Shown here piece after piece: positions 34,573-46,338 of a stretch of 64,000 nucleotides of DNA. Made by a program: the position numbers and the translations under genes. Each line of letters opens with the position of its first letter. The first letter of the stretch is position 1. The DNA lies in NCBI GenBank assembly GCA_964036665.1, contig OZ038526.1:6820001-6884000 (forward strand). Reading direction: 5' to 3'. The DNA comes from Gordius sp. MW1. Taxonomy: Eukaryota; Nematomorpha; Gordioida; Gordea; Gordiidae. Below the pieces are notes generated by a model. The model was not told the origin of the DNA. It was given only the letters and a program-made list of their open reading frames with translations, and made no database searches.

Positions 34573-36010
34573 GGCGTAGATGGGGAGGGGAGTCAAATCC
34601 TGGCCCCTTTGGCCCCTCCAGCAATTATTCTATATATTATAACCTAAAAAATTATTATTATATTTAGGAGTTCCTAAATAAGGCAATCTTTTAATTAAGC
34701 TAAGCTTTTAATTTATCTCCGTTTTAATTTGACGTTATGAGAAAAAGACATGTATTTAAATTAACTTATTTTTTAAGTCCATAGCTCCAAACAACAGCTT
34801 CAATCAAGCATGTATATATTATATAGGATTGGGGCAATACCATTGGTCGTTTTACACAAATTATTTTTCTTGTTATTTATTTGTACAAACTCCCTATCCG
34901 CCATATGTTACCTTAATAAGATCCTATCAATTGCATAGTGTCGTTCATGGGCGTAGCCAGGGGAAGCAAGGGTGGGGGGGGCCCCCCTGAATGACGAAAC
35001 AAAAAAAAATTCAATGCAAAAATCCTTCAAAATTAAAAAAATTTATGATTTGCCCCTCCCTAATGGAATTTTTAAACGTTTTTCCCCCCCCCCCCCCTAA
35101 TCCAAAACCTGGCTACGCCCATGGTGTCGTTGTTATATAGCATTAATAAAAAAAAAATGTTTTGGTGTAATTTCGCTTAAAGACCTGCACGGTCTGGTCC
35201 AAGCTGGCCTCTCAAACCGCGGGCCGGACTTTTACTTTATAAGAACATAAATCTATCTCGACTCGGGCATAGATAAAAGTAAAGCCGCTGAAAGCCCTTT
35301 ACAAAATTATTTTGATTTTTGATTTATTACAAAGCATAAATAAAGATGTGTTCCAATGCGCAAGTAGGGGGGGGAGCTATGAGGGCAAAAGCCCTCCCCC
35401 CAGGGGAAAAATCCTAGCTTCCTCCCATGGCAATTATTTACTATACTTGACTTAAAAATAATAATTATATATATATTTTTTTAACTAAGCGACATATTTA
35501 TATTAAATTTTCGCTTTGCTATTTATTAACTAGCAATAAAAAAAGACAAACAATTAAAACTTAATGTTTTTTTAAATTCCTTAGCTCCAAACAATAGCTT
35601 CAATCAAATCTGTATGGTATCTTATTTTGGATTGGGTCATTACCATTGTTATTTACAAAAATTATAAATTTTTTGTCAATATAAGGTTCCATTGCTTTAA
35701 TTTATTTGTACAAATTCACTATAGTCCATATAATTTTTTGTTGCTTTTTAATATAATTCTTTTAATTGTATTCAATATAAAATTTTATTTTATTGCGGGT
35801 AATTTCGTTTAGAGACGTGCACGGCATGGGCGGATTTAATAGCTCAACCCGTGGGCCTGACTCTCTAAAAACAGCTTACCGGGGACGGGTCGTAATATAA
35901 CTTAGCGGGCTCAGGAATTGCATTGATATAAGTAAAGCCGCTGAAAGTCGGTTATAAAAACATTTATATTTTTATGTATTATAAAGTATAGAGAAACGTG
36001 TTATATTTAA
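34573..36010 (+). repeat. Tandem segmental duplication, two units of about 0.65-0.8 kb
   Basis: Unit A (about 34573-35365) and unit B (about 35366-36010) share TAGCTCCAAACAA(C/T)AGCTTC (34782 and 35582), TTTATTTGTACAAA, GTAATTTCG followed by AGACCTGCACGG or AGACGTGCACGG (about 35162 and 35798), and TAAAGCCGCTGAAAG (about 35279 and 35932). Landmarks before the MITE in unit A are 800 bp apart and those after it about 635-655 bp. The MITE is therefore in unit A only and arrived after the duplication. The units are well diverged. Confidence 0.7.
34946..35123. mobile_element. hAT MITE (CATGGGCGTAGCC family), perfect 8-bp duplication
   Basis: CATGGGCGTAGCCAGG to CCTGGCTACGCCCATG, flanked by GTGTCGTT on both sides (34938-34945 and 35124-35131). 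G/C-runs sit near both ends. It lies within unit A of the tandem duplication. Confidence 0.92.
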
Positions 36011-36683
36011 TGTCTTATATTGATTTATATATATTTAATGTTTATTAAATTAACAATGAAAAAAAATTATATTTTTCTCTTCATTTATTCATCAATACCA
36101 AAACTTGCCTTTCAAACTGATTAGTGTTAATTAAAAGCTCTATATAGACGTAGTCCACTCCATATATTCTTCAAAAATCTAAAAACATTAGAGTAAGCTA
36201 ATTGAATAATTTAAAAAGTATCATTTTTTGCATGATCATTATTAACATCTGTAACATATATATTTTGTGTAATTACAATAAAAAATTACAAACGAATATG
36301 AAAAGAAGGCAAATACAAATTTTTGTATGAGGTGTCGGGCTCGGACTTTGTAAAAAATTAGCAGAGGGTAAATTTAGCAGACCGGATCTATCAATTATTA
36401 TTTTGATGGGTCCGATCCGGAATATTTGTAACGGGCGGGCTTTGATCTAAGGTGGCCCTTTGTGGGCCTCTAATTTCTCATGCTTATGTGTAATTCGAAG
36501 GTAAGAGAGAGGATCTAAGATTTGGCAACATATTATTAATATAAAGATAAGTTCAAACAAATTTTAATAAAAATTATACAAAGGAATAGCTGATTTACAA
36601 GTTTAAGATGGCTATGGTGACCCCTCCCCACTGGTGTTAAATTTAAAGTCGGCCCCAAAAGAAAAATGCTAGCTACGTCATTG
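35811..36683 (-). mobile_element. Composite hAT-like repeat, copy 2
   Basis: Read on the minus strand it starts CAATGACGTAGCTAGC (36683). It continues through AAATCAGCTATTCCTTTGT, ATGTTGCCAAATCTTAGATC and TTCGAATTACACATAAGC, then reaches ATTAGAGGCCCACAAAGGGCC at about 36470, matching 19001-19280. The other end, TTAGAGACGTGCACGG near 35810, is the GC-rich hAT-like end. The flanks GTAATTTCG and CTAATTTCT next to the inner element look like an imperfect 8-bp duplication. Confidence 0.55.
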
Positions 36684-37381
36684 TAAGATTTTGACCGGGA
36701 GGCGAGGGTAATTACCTGAGTAAAAGTTAGAGCTATATATGTGTAGTTCTATGGGGTAGAACTTCCCCCAATCCTAATATGTTGAAAAACTATCTACAAA
36801 ACAGTAATTTTTGACTTGGAATTTTTTTAGTTTTGTTCCTCTTTCCACTAAAACGTTTTATTATATCCTGCGTGTAACAAACAGACAACAAGTTATCATA
36901 CATTATTGCATCCGGTGTGATTATAAAAGGGAACGGATGATTTTAGATATGTGTTGTTGTACTGTACACGTCGATGAGTGATGAGTTTTTTGTTCCTTTT
37001 CGCAAAATATAATAAACGTATGATGGGCCATTGTGTTACATTTCAGAATTGTTGCCTGTTGCTACGCCTTAAATTAATTGATATGATATATATTCATATC
37101 CTACATTCATTTGTTTCATATGATGAATGTTGTTGTTGATAGATAAACTTGAAACACATATTAAATTTTACAAGGGATTACAACGACCGAGGGATGCGAG
37201 GCAAAGGCTTTACTCATATTTTTTGTAATAAGAAAGCAAAGGATGGATTGTGTAAGCTTCTCATTATGAAATGTTTTATTAAATATTTGGTTATTTGACC
37301 TACTCTTAACTTTATCGGAACTTAAAATAGTCGAATTAATATATTAAGCGATTCATTTACCGAATTTATAGGCTTCCCGTT
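36684..37381. other. Spacer, no gene seen
   Basis: AT-rich sequence without recognised repeats or coding exons. Confidence 0.3.
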
Positions 37382-37530
37382 CCCCCCCCCCCCCTAAATG
37401 GCGAAAAAAAACTTTTTCAATGCAAAAAGCCTTAAGAATTAAAAAAAAATTATGTTTTGCCCCCCCCCCCTAATTGAACTTTTAAACGTTTCGCCCCCCC
37501 CCCCCCCCTCAAAACCTGGCTACGCCCTTG
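37382..37530. mobile_element. hAT MITE, right part only
   Basis: C-runs and the TTCAATGCAAAAAGCCTT block lead to CCTGGCTACGCCC. The sequence matches the right half of the 34946 copy. The left inverted end is missing. Confidence 0.65.
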
Positions 37531-37585
37531 AATGAGGCTTAATGAATAAAATTAAACAAATTAATATTGTTTTTTTTTCGCTCAC

Positions 37586-37667
37586 TTACGTCACGACACA
37601 ATTGTGTATCGTATATAAGCAAGCAGCCCCGTAATCATGAACAAAAGATTGGTGGTGATTGATTTTG
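37586..37667 (+). promoter_or_regulatory. Candidate promoter with short first coding exon
   Basis: A CRE-like TTACGTCA (37586-37593) is followed about 20 bp later by TATATAAG (37612-37619). An ATG follows at 37637 reading MNKRLVVIDF and a strong donor G|GTAAGC at 37667/37668. Spacing of the TATA box to the ATG would leave little or no leader. No downstream exon was identified, so this is only a plausible promoter plus start exon. Confidence 0.25.
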
Positions 37668-38140
37668 GTAAGCACCCGGTTTTAAATTAAGGTTATTTCA
37701 TCCATCAATTTATATGCAATTTTGATTTGATATATTTTATGAATAAAATAGAGGAACGAAAAAAGGATGGAAGATTGATGGAAAGTCATGGTTTTTTAAA
37801 TAAAATTAGTTGTCGAAGGTATTTCAAGAGGGGGAGGGGGTTGGGGGAGATCAATCTTAGGTTATATGTCGTATTTATGCATGGCTGTGGGGTTAAAAAG
37901 GGGCGCCTTAGAAAGTTGACAATGATTGATTTTAGAAGGTAGCTTTTGATTGATGAAATGACGCTTTTTAATTTGTTTTATTAATACCACCTCAACTGTC
38001 ACCGCTACACTCCTACCTGCACAGTGCACACCCCGTTGACAGCCCCTGAATATCATCGGCGGCCTTCTTGACTTCTCGCACCTTTCAACGTATAATTTCA
38101 TTTATGTACAGTTTTCCTTTTGTAACCTAACATCCATACC

Positions 38141-38306
38141 CATGTGCGTAGCCAAGGGGGGCAGAAAGGGGGGCGGCTGCCCCCTCTAAGTCCAAAAATT
38201 TGTTGAAATTTATTAAAATTATGGCGAAAATTTAAAAAATTTATCATTTTGCCCCTCCCTAAATCATTATTGCTCCCCTCTAATCCAAATGCTGGCTACG
38301 CCCATG
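38141..38306. mobile_element. hAT MITE (CATGGGCGTAGCC family)
   Basis: CATGTGCGTAGCCAAGG to GGCTACGCCCATG. The interior has TTATGGCGAAAATTT and AAATCATTATTGC. A partial flank match (ATACC) is present on both sides. Confidence 0.8.
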
Positions 38307-40361
38307 ATACCCTAGTTCACAACACATGCTCGGTCGGTGAAGTAGCAACATAACGGTCATTATAGGTAATGGAATAATGTGGGGGGTAATAAGCAAAGTA
38401 TAAAAGGATACAAAATTGATTTATTAATTAATAGATCCTCGTCTGATATGCAAAGATTTAATCACATTAATAAAATATTTGCCAATGTCCCCGCGTTGTT
38501 GGTAATCAATCACTTTCGCAGCACAGACAAAACGGGGTTTTAATGCGTGGTTCTTTACGATTTTTGATTTATGAGTGAAGGGAGTAAGGCAAACATACAT
38601 CAAAAAACGCGTTAAGGTTGAAGAAATGATAAATCATTCTTAAAAATACAACAAAAAATTGGCATCTCCTGATGCTTTTTTGCCTAAATGAAAAAATGGA
38701 TGTAAAAATTGTTAACACAAATTATTCTCTTTTCTAAATTTGCTCGTGCCACCTTACCCTGCCTGAATATAACTTCCAATCCACCATCTATTTAATTTAC
38801 ACAATCTTATATTATGGGCAACAACTACATTTACCATACCGCGATGATCGCTTAAAGTATTTTTATTACCTCTCTTCATTTCAGTAAATTTTTGTTAAAT
38901 AATTTTACCAAAAAATATCTTAATGTTTTATAACAAATTTCGTAACCGACATTATTTTGACTAAGAGGACCGCTCACGTGTCTACAACCAAAGACACATG
39001 TTATTAGGCGTTTAAACTGTAAAAAAAAAATTTGGAAGCACGTGTGTTGTTGTATTTAATAATGTGGTTTTAAACAACGACACGACGACAGGCACATAAA
39101 AACATTCATACAGGCATGACTGCTATCTCTATTTAGAGAGACACACATGGGAGACATAACTTGTTAACATAGCGTACATGGATGACAACGGCAATTTGTT
39201 AAAATCGTATGATCGAGATAAACCCTTCCAACTTAAATGTCACCATTCTGAGGGGAATAGATGTATTATAGGGGGAAGAGAAGAGTGGGATGACTTGAGG
39301 AGGCGAAGGTATTCGATAACAAGAACATAAATTACATTTCGCAAAATTATTGATGACCCGTTCCCGTGCGTAAACACAGCCAGCCAGCTATATAGCTCTG
39401 TTAAGTAGTAAATGTAAATCGCATTCCACAAAACAACTCATTGACATTGACTGAAGAAGCACACACATGCTTTTATATCATCTATATATATTACATATTT
39501 GTTTGTTTGTTTGCTTTGTGCTCTAGATTTTTCGCGCATTTAAACAAAAAAATGCACCCATCATTCAACTACTACGGTCTAGCGGATCCATCGAATAATT
39601 CCTTACGATGATCATAATGACTCAAGATATGGAAAACCCCTCCCTTCGGTATAATAGCGCATTAATTAATGGTGAGGAGAGCGACGGGGCGCACCTTCTT
39701 TGATATAACGTTGGCTAAAATCGTTGTCGTCTGCCACCCACCCACCCCCTCTTCAGACTACCACCACAAAAACCTATTTTTTCTCCCGGTGCATTTAATA
39801 GCTAAAGTGACACATTTCATTCCTTCCTTCTTCCCTCCTTGTCATTAATTATCATCGAATACTCCGACTCGATCGCCTAGAGCTTTAACTATTGAATTCT
39901 TTCAAGCACAAGCAGCCCCGTCCGTTCCATCCCCTCCTAACAGCAATTTTTGAAATATTTATGTAATGTCTGTAATAATAATCAAAGGATTATAAAATTT
40001 ATGCTAAAATCGAATACAATCGGCACAAAACCATGATAGCTACGGTCAATAAATCCATTTACGGGGCGAATCGATTCCGATATGTGCAACCATCTCCACC
40101 ACCATCCCATAATGGCACGGTAAAAAACCCTTAAAAATATATATGTCACAGGCTTAAAATTTAGCTTAAAATCAAATGGGCCCTTTTTAGTTGCATGTGC
40201 TTTTTACCATTTAAATTTTAAGGAAATATAAGTACTCTACGTATGTAAAAAGGTGTAATCGCAATTATAAATTGTTATTTGATTTTATATCGTATTACTA
40301 TAATTTAAGTTAACATCTATGATAAATTATAATTTAAATGATTTATTCATATCGCCTGACT
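38307..40361. other. Two kilobases of mostly unique spacer
   Basis: No MITE, LINE or coding exon was recognised. Composition is more balanced than in flanking repeats, with several long non-repetitive stretches (for example 39540-40130). It could hold regulatory DNA, but no signal decides this. Confidence 0.3.
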
Positions 40362-40537
40362 CATGGGCGTAGCCAGGTTTTGGATTAGGGGGGGGGGGCA
40401 AACGTTTAAAAGTTCAATTAGAGGGGGGGGGGGCAAAACATAAATTTTTTTAATCTTTCAAAGTTTTTGCATTAATTTTTTTTCTCGTAAATTAGGGGGG
40501 GGGGGGGAGCAGGCCTGCGTCCCCGGCTACGCCCATG
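40362..40537. mobile_element. hAT MITE (CATGGGCGTAGCC family), perfect 8-bp duplication
   Basis: CATGGGCGTAGCCAGG to GGCTACGCCCATG, flanked by GCCTGACT on both sides (40354-40361 and 40538-40545). The interior is the AACGTTTAAAAGTTCAATT subtype with three G-runs. Confidence 0.92.
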
Positions 40538-40878
40538 GCCTGACTTGATTCAAGATCCATTAGTGCATATTTAATCAATGTGAAGAACTAAAAGCGAAAA
40601 TAGGGGGGGGGACAATATTTTTTATATAATTAAAAAGATTTTGAATATAGAAAAATATTCCCTTCCCTAAACAACTTATAAAAATTCTAGTCTTGCCTAA
40701 GAATGCTTTGGCAATCCCCCTCTATTGACCCACTAAAATTAGAAATTATTATTCGGGTTTTTAAATAAATATAAATGACTCATTTATTTACTTCGTTTGT
40801 TTGGAATTATTTTTACTCCCCAACCCCGATATCCAATTTAAATAAGCTAACAGCTGAAATGTTTTTTAAATAAGTGTT

Positions 40879-41025
40879 CTTGGGCGTAGCCGACATTGGA
40901 ATTAGGGGGGGGGGGGCAATAATGATTTAGGGAAGGGCAAAATGATAATTTTTAGAAATTTCAGCCATAATTTTAGCAAATTTTTGGATTTAGAGGGGGG
41001 GGGGCAGCCCTTGGCTACGCCCATG
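40879..41025. mobile_element. hAT MITE (CATGGGCGTAGCC family)
   Basis: CTTGGGCGTAGCC to GGCTACGCCCATG, interior GGGGGCAATAATGATTTAGG. No target duplication is visible, so this is an older copy or one with an altered edge. Confidence 0.75.
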
Positions 41026-42218
41026 TATACAACAATCATTTAGAAATAAGAAATCATAATTTATATTCAAAACAATTTTTAGTTTTAAAGGATTTACAGG
41101 TAAAAAAGAAGTTTTACTTAACATAGGGCAGCTTCGTAATTATAAAATTCTTCTAAAATTTTGGTCCGGGGAGGGTGGTGACATTTTTCCACTAAAACTT
41201 GCAATTTAAAGTTAATCATTCGTACTTCTCCTAAATCCCGTGTAAGGTATTTCCCTAGTGCCCTCCCCTACCCATAAAAGTCCTGACCGCATATCCGCAA
41301 TGTTCGTCATAAATTGGCCATATAAAATAAATAGCTAAAAAGGTTGAATTTAAGGTTGTTAATAGACAAAAAAAGGCATTAATTTGACATAAAGAATTTT
41401 TTTATGAGAGGTAGGTAGATAAGGAAATTTTTATGATAAAATATAAACTTCAATCATATTTTTATTAAAATAGTTTTAAAATTCCAAAATAATAATTGCA
41501 TTTTTAAAGTATAATTTGCAAGAGACTCTTGTGCTGTAAAATCTCTGAAGATGTATGGAGTAGTTTGTCAATATACCTATATATAAATTTATAGGCTCAA
41601 ATAATTTTTGAAATATAGATGGATCTGTTCACCAATGATCCAAATATTTTGAATAAATTTAACATAATCATGGTTACATGTATAAAAAGTTATCATTTAG
41701 CCCCATCTCAAACTTTGCCCCCCCCCCCACTTACTTTCTATAGCTCGGATCGCATGCATTAGTAACATTGTTTTTCCTATTGTATATTATGAAAAATGAT
41801 AACATTCAAATTATGTGATTTCTGAATTTTTCTAAATTAAGTAAACAAAGTAGTGGTCCGCCCCTTGTGACACATCATACTATCATCGAGACGAGATACG
41901 CAACGAACGGTCAGTGATTAATGAGTTCGTATCCGTAGCACCGTAGTAGAGAGTGCTAGTTTTATGTCATGTTTACGACATCTCCAAAAAAAGCATTCAT
42001 CACACACCAGCACCAAGCTCTGACTCACTCTTTGCTTTTATTCAATGATATGGACTCGCCTTATAAAGTCCTGCAAAGACAATATTTTTCAACCCGAATC
42101 GAGAATCAAGAAAAATTTCATCCCAACCCATATATTGTATTTATTCATTTTCAAATTCCCCCTCCTTAAATAATAAATTACTAAATATCAAATCGAGAAA
42201 TAAGTTAAACACAGCAAG
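41026..42218. other. Spacer, no supported gene
   Basis: A 66-codon plus-strand frame (41969-42169) overlaps a stretch of more even composition (about 41860-42150) but shows no family motif or splice sites. Nothing else was recognised. Confidence 0.3.
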
Positions 42219-42600
42219 CAGAGGTCAGGTTTGTTATGTCCGAACCCGGCCCCGTCCGATTTTATGACAAAACTGCCCGCCTGAATCCTTCTAAGTGCCC
42301 ATCCGGCCATGTCCGAATATTTAGATCCGCTCAAACTACCCGGCCCGAAGTGTCGTTTTAAAAATTTTTTAGTAGTAGCATTGTTATATTTTCAAAAAAA
42401 ATCATTTTATTTTCCGTTTTTTGGATAAGAATTTGGATTAACGGATATTATACAATCAAATAAAAAAGTGACAAAATAATACACGAAACAAAATAAACAT
42501 TATTTAAAAATTATTAGTGAGCCCGAATCCTGCTGGAATGCTCGCCCGGCCCGAAAATATAAATTTACGACAGTCCGGGCCGGCCTTTTTGGGATATGGC
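42219..42600. mobile_element. GC-rich-ended hAT-like element, right end missing
   Basis: It starts CAGAGGTCAGGTTTGTTATG like the element at 45339. It has CCGAACCCGGCCCCGTCCG and CGGCCATGTCCGAA at the left and CGCCCGGCCCGAAAA and GGGCCGGCC at the right around an AT core. The terminal CTGACCTCT seen in other copies is absent. Confidence 0.55.
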
Positions 42601-43130
42601 AGCAGGATTACTAAAAATATTTAAAAGCATCCATGCCACCATAGCTCTTGTCAATAACACCAGTCCAACCCATTTTTTTTTAAATTATAAACCTAAACAC
42701 AACCGATCCAAATTCTTATTTTTGATGTAACGTAGGCCTAACCGAATTCGTTTGATGTGCGACTAATGCTTAGTATTTGACATCAAATTGGACGTCGGGG
42801 CGGGTGTCACAACCACCACGGTTTATTAGCACAGAAATAGTAACTGATTATGCGTGATTTTATAGAAGATATAGAACGGATGATGAGCATGTAATAGCCA
42901 CGTGTCTCTCCGATGTTTTTATACTTATAATAGATGAAACAAAGGTCGGAGAAATTTTTTTAGCTAATTTGCCAAAGAAATGAATAAAATTATCAATATC
43001 ATCTTCCTTTCCCATTAGACCAACAATTATATTGAAAATTGACACATTTAAACCCGGACGGTTTAAGTCTTTCGATCTTGTTTTAATATGATTCGGGAAA
43101 AATATAGGGCTGTAACTGCACCTGCGTCAT

Positions 43131-44250
43131 CAGGGGCGTACGCAGGATTTATTTTCGGGGGGGGGGGGGTCTCCAAATTTTTTCATCAAATATCAAAAAA
43201 ATATATAGGAATTTTTTTTGCATTTTAAGATACACATAATTTAGCGTCCATTTAAATTTGTCCAACCAAATTTAGATTTTAAAATCTAATGAGATTGGTG
43301 TAAAGAAGATGAGAACAAAAAAAGCATTATGTTGATGTGAAGTCTCACTTTGTAATTCTCTTTTATTTGTTCTAATAATTAAAAAAAATTATCTCGATAA
43401 TAAAAACTCACTTGTAAAACTAACATGAAGTTCCTTAATAAAATTCATTTTTAGTAGTTTCTCCCTTTTAACTTGACAGAATTTAGCGCCTTTGATAGGT
43501 GTAGATCAACATTTAAGGTTCAAAATTTGTTATCAATAACACAGGTGTAGGTGAATTTAAAGTCCTGCAAATTATTTTTCATTGGGCTGAGCTCAATCCA
43601 AGCTTGGGGTTTTTGTTATGCCCGTCCAAAAAGTTATTTTTTAAGCCCTTATAATATTAAAACAAATTATAAATTCAGAATTTAAATTTATCTCCTAGCA
43701 TACAATAAAGTTAATTGCTATTAATGAGAAAAACCATAGAAATTTCGATAAATGATTTGTTGAAGATTGAATTATTTTGCAACGATTATATCATCGTATT
43801 TTTCAATTTAATATCGAAATTCTTGTCAGTTAAAAAAATGAGAAGTCCGATAATTTTAATAGAATCCAAGTTTCAGGAATCATCTAGAGCCCGATTGGGG
43901 CTCAAAAATAGAAAACTAATTTATTTTATAATATTAATTAGTTGATACTTGATACAATTATTATTTTATTAATATCGTTATTTCTGAAGTTTTGTCACTT
44001 TCTGTAAAATCTTTTTATTCGTAATATTATTCCCAATATTAAAAAAATTTAGGAATTATCTTCTGTTACTCATCAACACAAATAATTTTTAAGAAATTCA
44101 TTTATTTATTAAAGTACGATTGAATTGAGTATTACGCCGCTATCGTACTTAGTAGATTTCATATTGCATTACATGAGTTTTATAAAATTTTGTCCGCGGG
44201 GGGGGGGGGGGGGTTTGAACCTCAAAACCATCCCCTTGTAAACGCCACTG
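43131..44250. mobile_element. 1.12-kb non-autonomous hAT-type element
   Basis: The ends CAGGGGCGTACGC and (reverse complement of the right end) CAGTGGCGTTTAC form a short imperfect inverted repeat. They are flanked by the perfect 8-bp duplication TGCGTCAT (43123-43130 and 44251-44258). G-runs sit inside both ends in the same orientation. The longest internal frame (43715-43945) has no transposase motif, so the copy depends on another source of transposase. Confidence 0.85.
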
Positions 44251-44420
44251 TGCGTCATGAACCAACACATGGCGTAAGAAAAGCCAGTATTAGTGCAGAG
44301 GATTAAGCTTTGGGTAATTGAAAATGGGCAACGAAAAGGGTTAAAGTTGTTTACCTAGACTTTATTTGGATTTTAGTGGAATGATGAGAAGAGTTCAGGT
44401 GGAAAACAATTAAGCAAGTA

Positions 44421-44590
44421 CATAAGCGTACCCAGGTTTTGAATTAGGGGGGGGGCAAAACGTTTAAAAGTTCATTTAGAGGGGGCAAAACATAATTTTT
44501 TTTAATTTTTCTATGTTTTTGCATTGAAATTTTTTTTCTTATCGTAAATTAGGGGGGGGGGCAGCCCCCCCCCCCCTGCGTACGCCCATG
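44421..44590. mobile_element. hAT MITE (CATGGGCGTAGCC family), perfect 8-bp duplication
   Basis: CATAAGCGTACCCAGG to CTGCGTACGCCCATG, flanked by AGCAAGTA on both sides (44413-44420 and 44591-44598). Paired changes at both ends keep the inverted repeat (CGTAC in place of CGTAG). Confidence 0.9.
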
Positions 44591-44598
44591 AGCAAGTA

Positions 44599-45338
44599 TA
44601 TAAGTATGAAGTTCAGGTAACCACAACCTAAGTAGCATTATGATGTGGGATTATTTGTAGTATAATTTTGCAGCTTTAAACATAGCAATATTCATGATAA
44701 AAACTATTTTTAATGATTTGTTATTGCACTTTTATTTTACCATAAAAGTAATGATAATTTATTGTTTATTCCTATTATAGGGAATATACACAGTTTTTAA
44801 CAAACACAAATATAGATTAATTCGAAAAAAATCAGTATTAAAACTATTTTGGAAGGAACACGAGGGTTAAGAAAACCGCGCTAGAAAAATTAAGTCGCGA
44901 CATTTAATAAAATAAAAATATTAAACATTGATTTAAAAAAAGTATGGTATCATATTATGACTTGGCAAGGTGTTATTTACATTTTGGTGGGGAATCTAGA
45001 CTTCATCTGCACCCTTACTCACATGGTTATAAAAGTGGCCAGTTTAAAGCCACGTAACATAATTAAAATTTTTAAAAGTTTAAAAACTTCAAACAATATG
45101 CACTTGATTTGCTTCTGGAATTTAATTTAAAGGGTAAAATTTAATTATTTTTGTTTAATTGATGTACGCCTTGTTCTTTCTTGCATATCTCTTTAAAATA
45201 ATTTTGCTTCCAGCCGTGACAATTTATTAAAAGATGCTTAACTTTACGGTTTTTGTGATATAAAATTAAATATCTAGATTCAATATTTAATTACTCTAAC
45301 TTATTTTTAGAAGAACATTGTGTTAAGTAATTTTTTAC
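44599..45338. other. Spacer, no gene seen
   Basis: AT-rich sequence without recognised motifs. Confidence 0.3.
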
Positions 45339-45758
45339 CAGAGGTCAGATTTGTTCAAATTTTTCCCAACCCGGCCCGGTCCGGTTTTTAGACCAAATTT
45401 CCTCCCCGGGCCCGCCCGAATCCTTCTAAGTGTCCGCCCGGCCATGCCCGAATTATTAAGTTGCCCCAACTGCTCGGCCCGAAATTATATTTCTTTAAAT
45501 TTTTACCATTGAGTTTGTTATATACTTGTGAAAATTTATAATATAGTCAGGATTTCCTTGGATTAGAGCTACGATTAATAATATTATACAATTAAAAAGT
45601 GACAAAATAATGCACAAAAATTAAATAATACACTTTTTAAAAAAACTCATTAAGCCCGAATTGCCCGATTCTTTTTATAATGCTCGCCCAGACCCACCCA
45701 AAAGTCTGATTTTAAGGTGGGACGGGCCGAGAAGGGGGCCGGACATTTCTGACCTCTA
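45339..45758. mobile_element. GC-rich-ended hAT-like MITE, 420 bp
   Basis: The ends CAGAGGTCAGA and TCTGACCTCTA form an inverted pair. GC-rich blocks (AACCCGGCCCGGTCCGG, GGGCCCGCCCGAA and GGGACGGGCCGAGAAGG) flank an AT-rich core. Related copies are at 5948 and 42219. The flanks do not show a clear duplication. Confidence 0.7.
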
Positions 45759-45856
45759 ACAAATACATGTTATAGTTATCTTGAAATTTGCATTCAAGAT
45801 GACTAGTTACTATATTACAAATTATATAGAGAATTAAAAATAATAATGAATCTTAC

Positions 45857-46054
45857 TTGGGACTTCACCACGGTCGACATATTCGCCCCCTCCAACTCCT
45901 CTCCTGACCTTTTAGTCAGCACTGAAAGTAGGAAGTCAAATAAATACTCTTCCCTTTCAGAAACAATATTTATTCCCTTAGTGGCTTCCACAATCGGAAA
46001 CCTAGGCATCCAATGCCTCTCTTTTTTAAAACAAATTGGGAGAGCAATTTCCAT
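45857..46054 (-). CDS. Candidate first coding exon, unrecognised protein
   Basis: From an ATG at 46054 the minus strand reads 66 codons (MEIALPICFKKERHWMPRFP at the start, then SEREEYLFDFLLSVLTKRSG). It stops exactly at a consensus donor, CAA|GTAAGA, at 45857/45856 in phase 0. Composition is less AT-rich than the surroundings, as expected for coding DNA. Two stop codons and a short upstream frame lie between the next upstream ATG (46132) and this one. I do not recognise the product and could not find exon 2. The plus strand of the same stretch carries a 104-codon frame followed by AATAAA and an A-run, so a retrocopy in the opposite orientation is a real alternative. Confidence 0.3.
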
Positions 46055-46338
46055 GGTCTCATCGGATTCGAAAGAGTCGTATTACATCAGACAGAAGATT
46101 ACAATGGAAATCGTTAGATCTAACACGATTTCCATTCACGGCTCGATGCCATCCGTTTAGTCTTCGCACGTTTATACCTTTCTTATTATACCTTTTAGTC
46201 GTTACTGTAAATTAGATACAATTAAAGTTAAAATAAAGTATTTTTATTTCAAAAAAAAAAAAAATAACTAGATTGCATTAAGAATTTAAAAACTGTTCAA
46301 AGAATTTAAGAAATTTTGTCACTACAAAGTACTCTATT

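Noticed and set aside
42860-43045. Minus-strand frame reading FNIIVGLMGKEDDIDNFIHF
   Set aside because: Looks protein-like, but there is no ATG at the stated start, no clear splice site and no family resemblance. The upstream side is cut by the hAT element at 43131.
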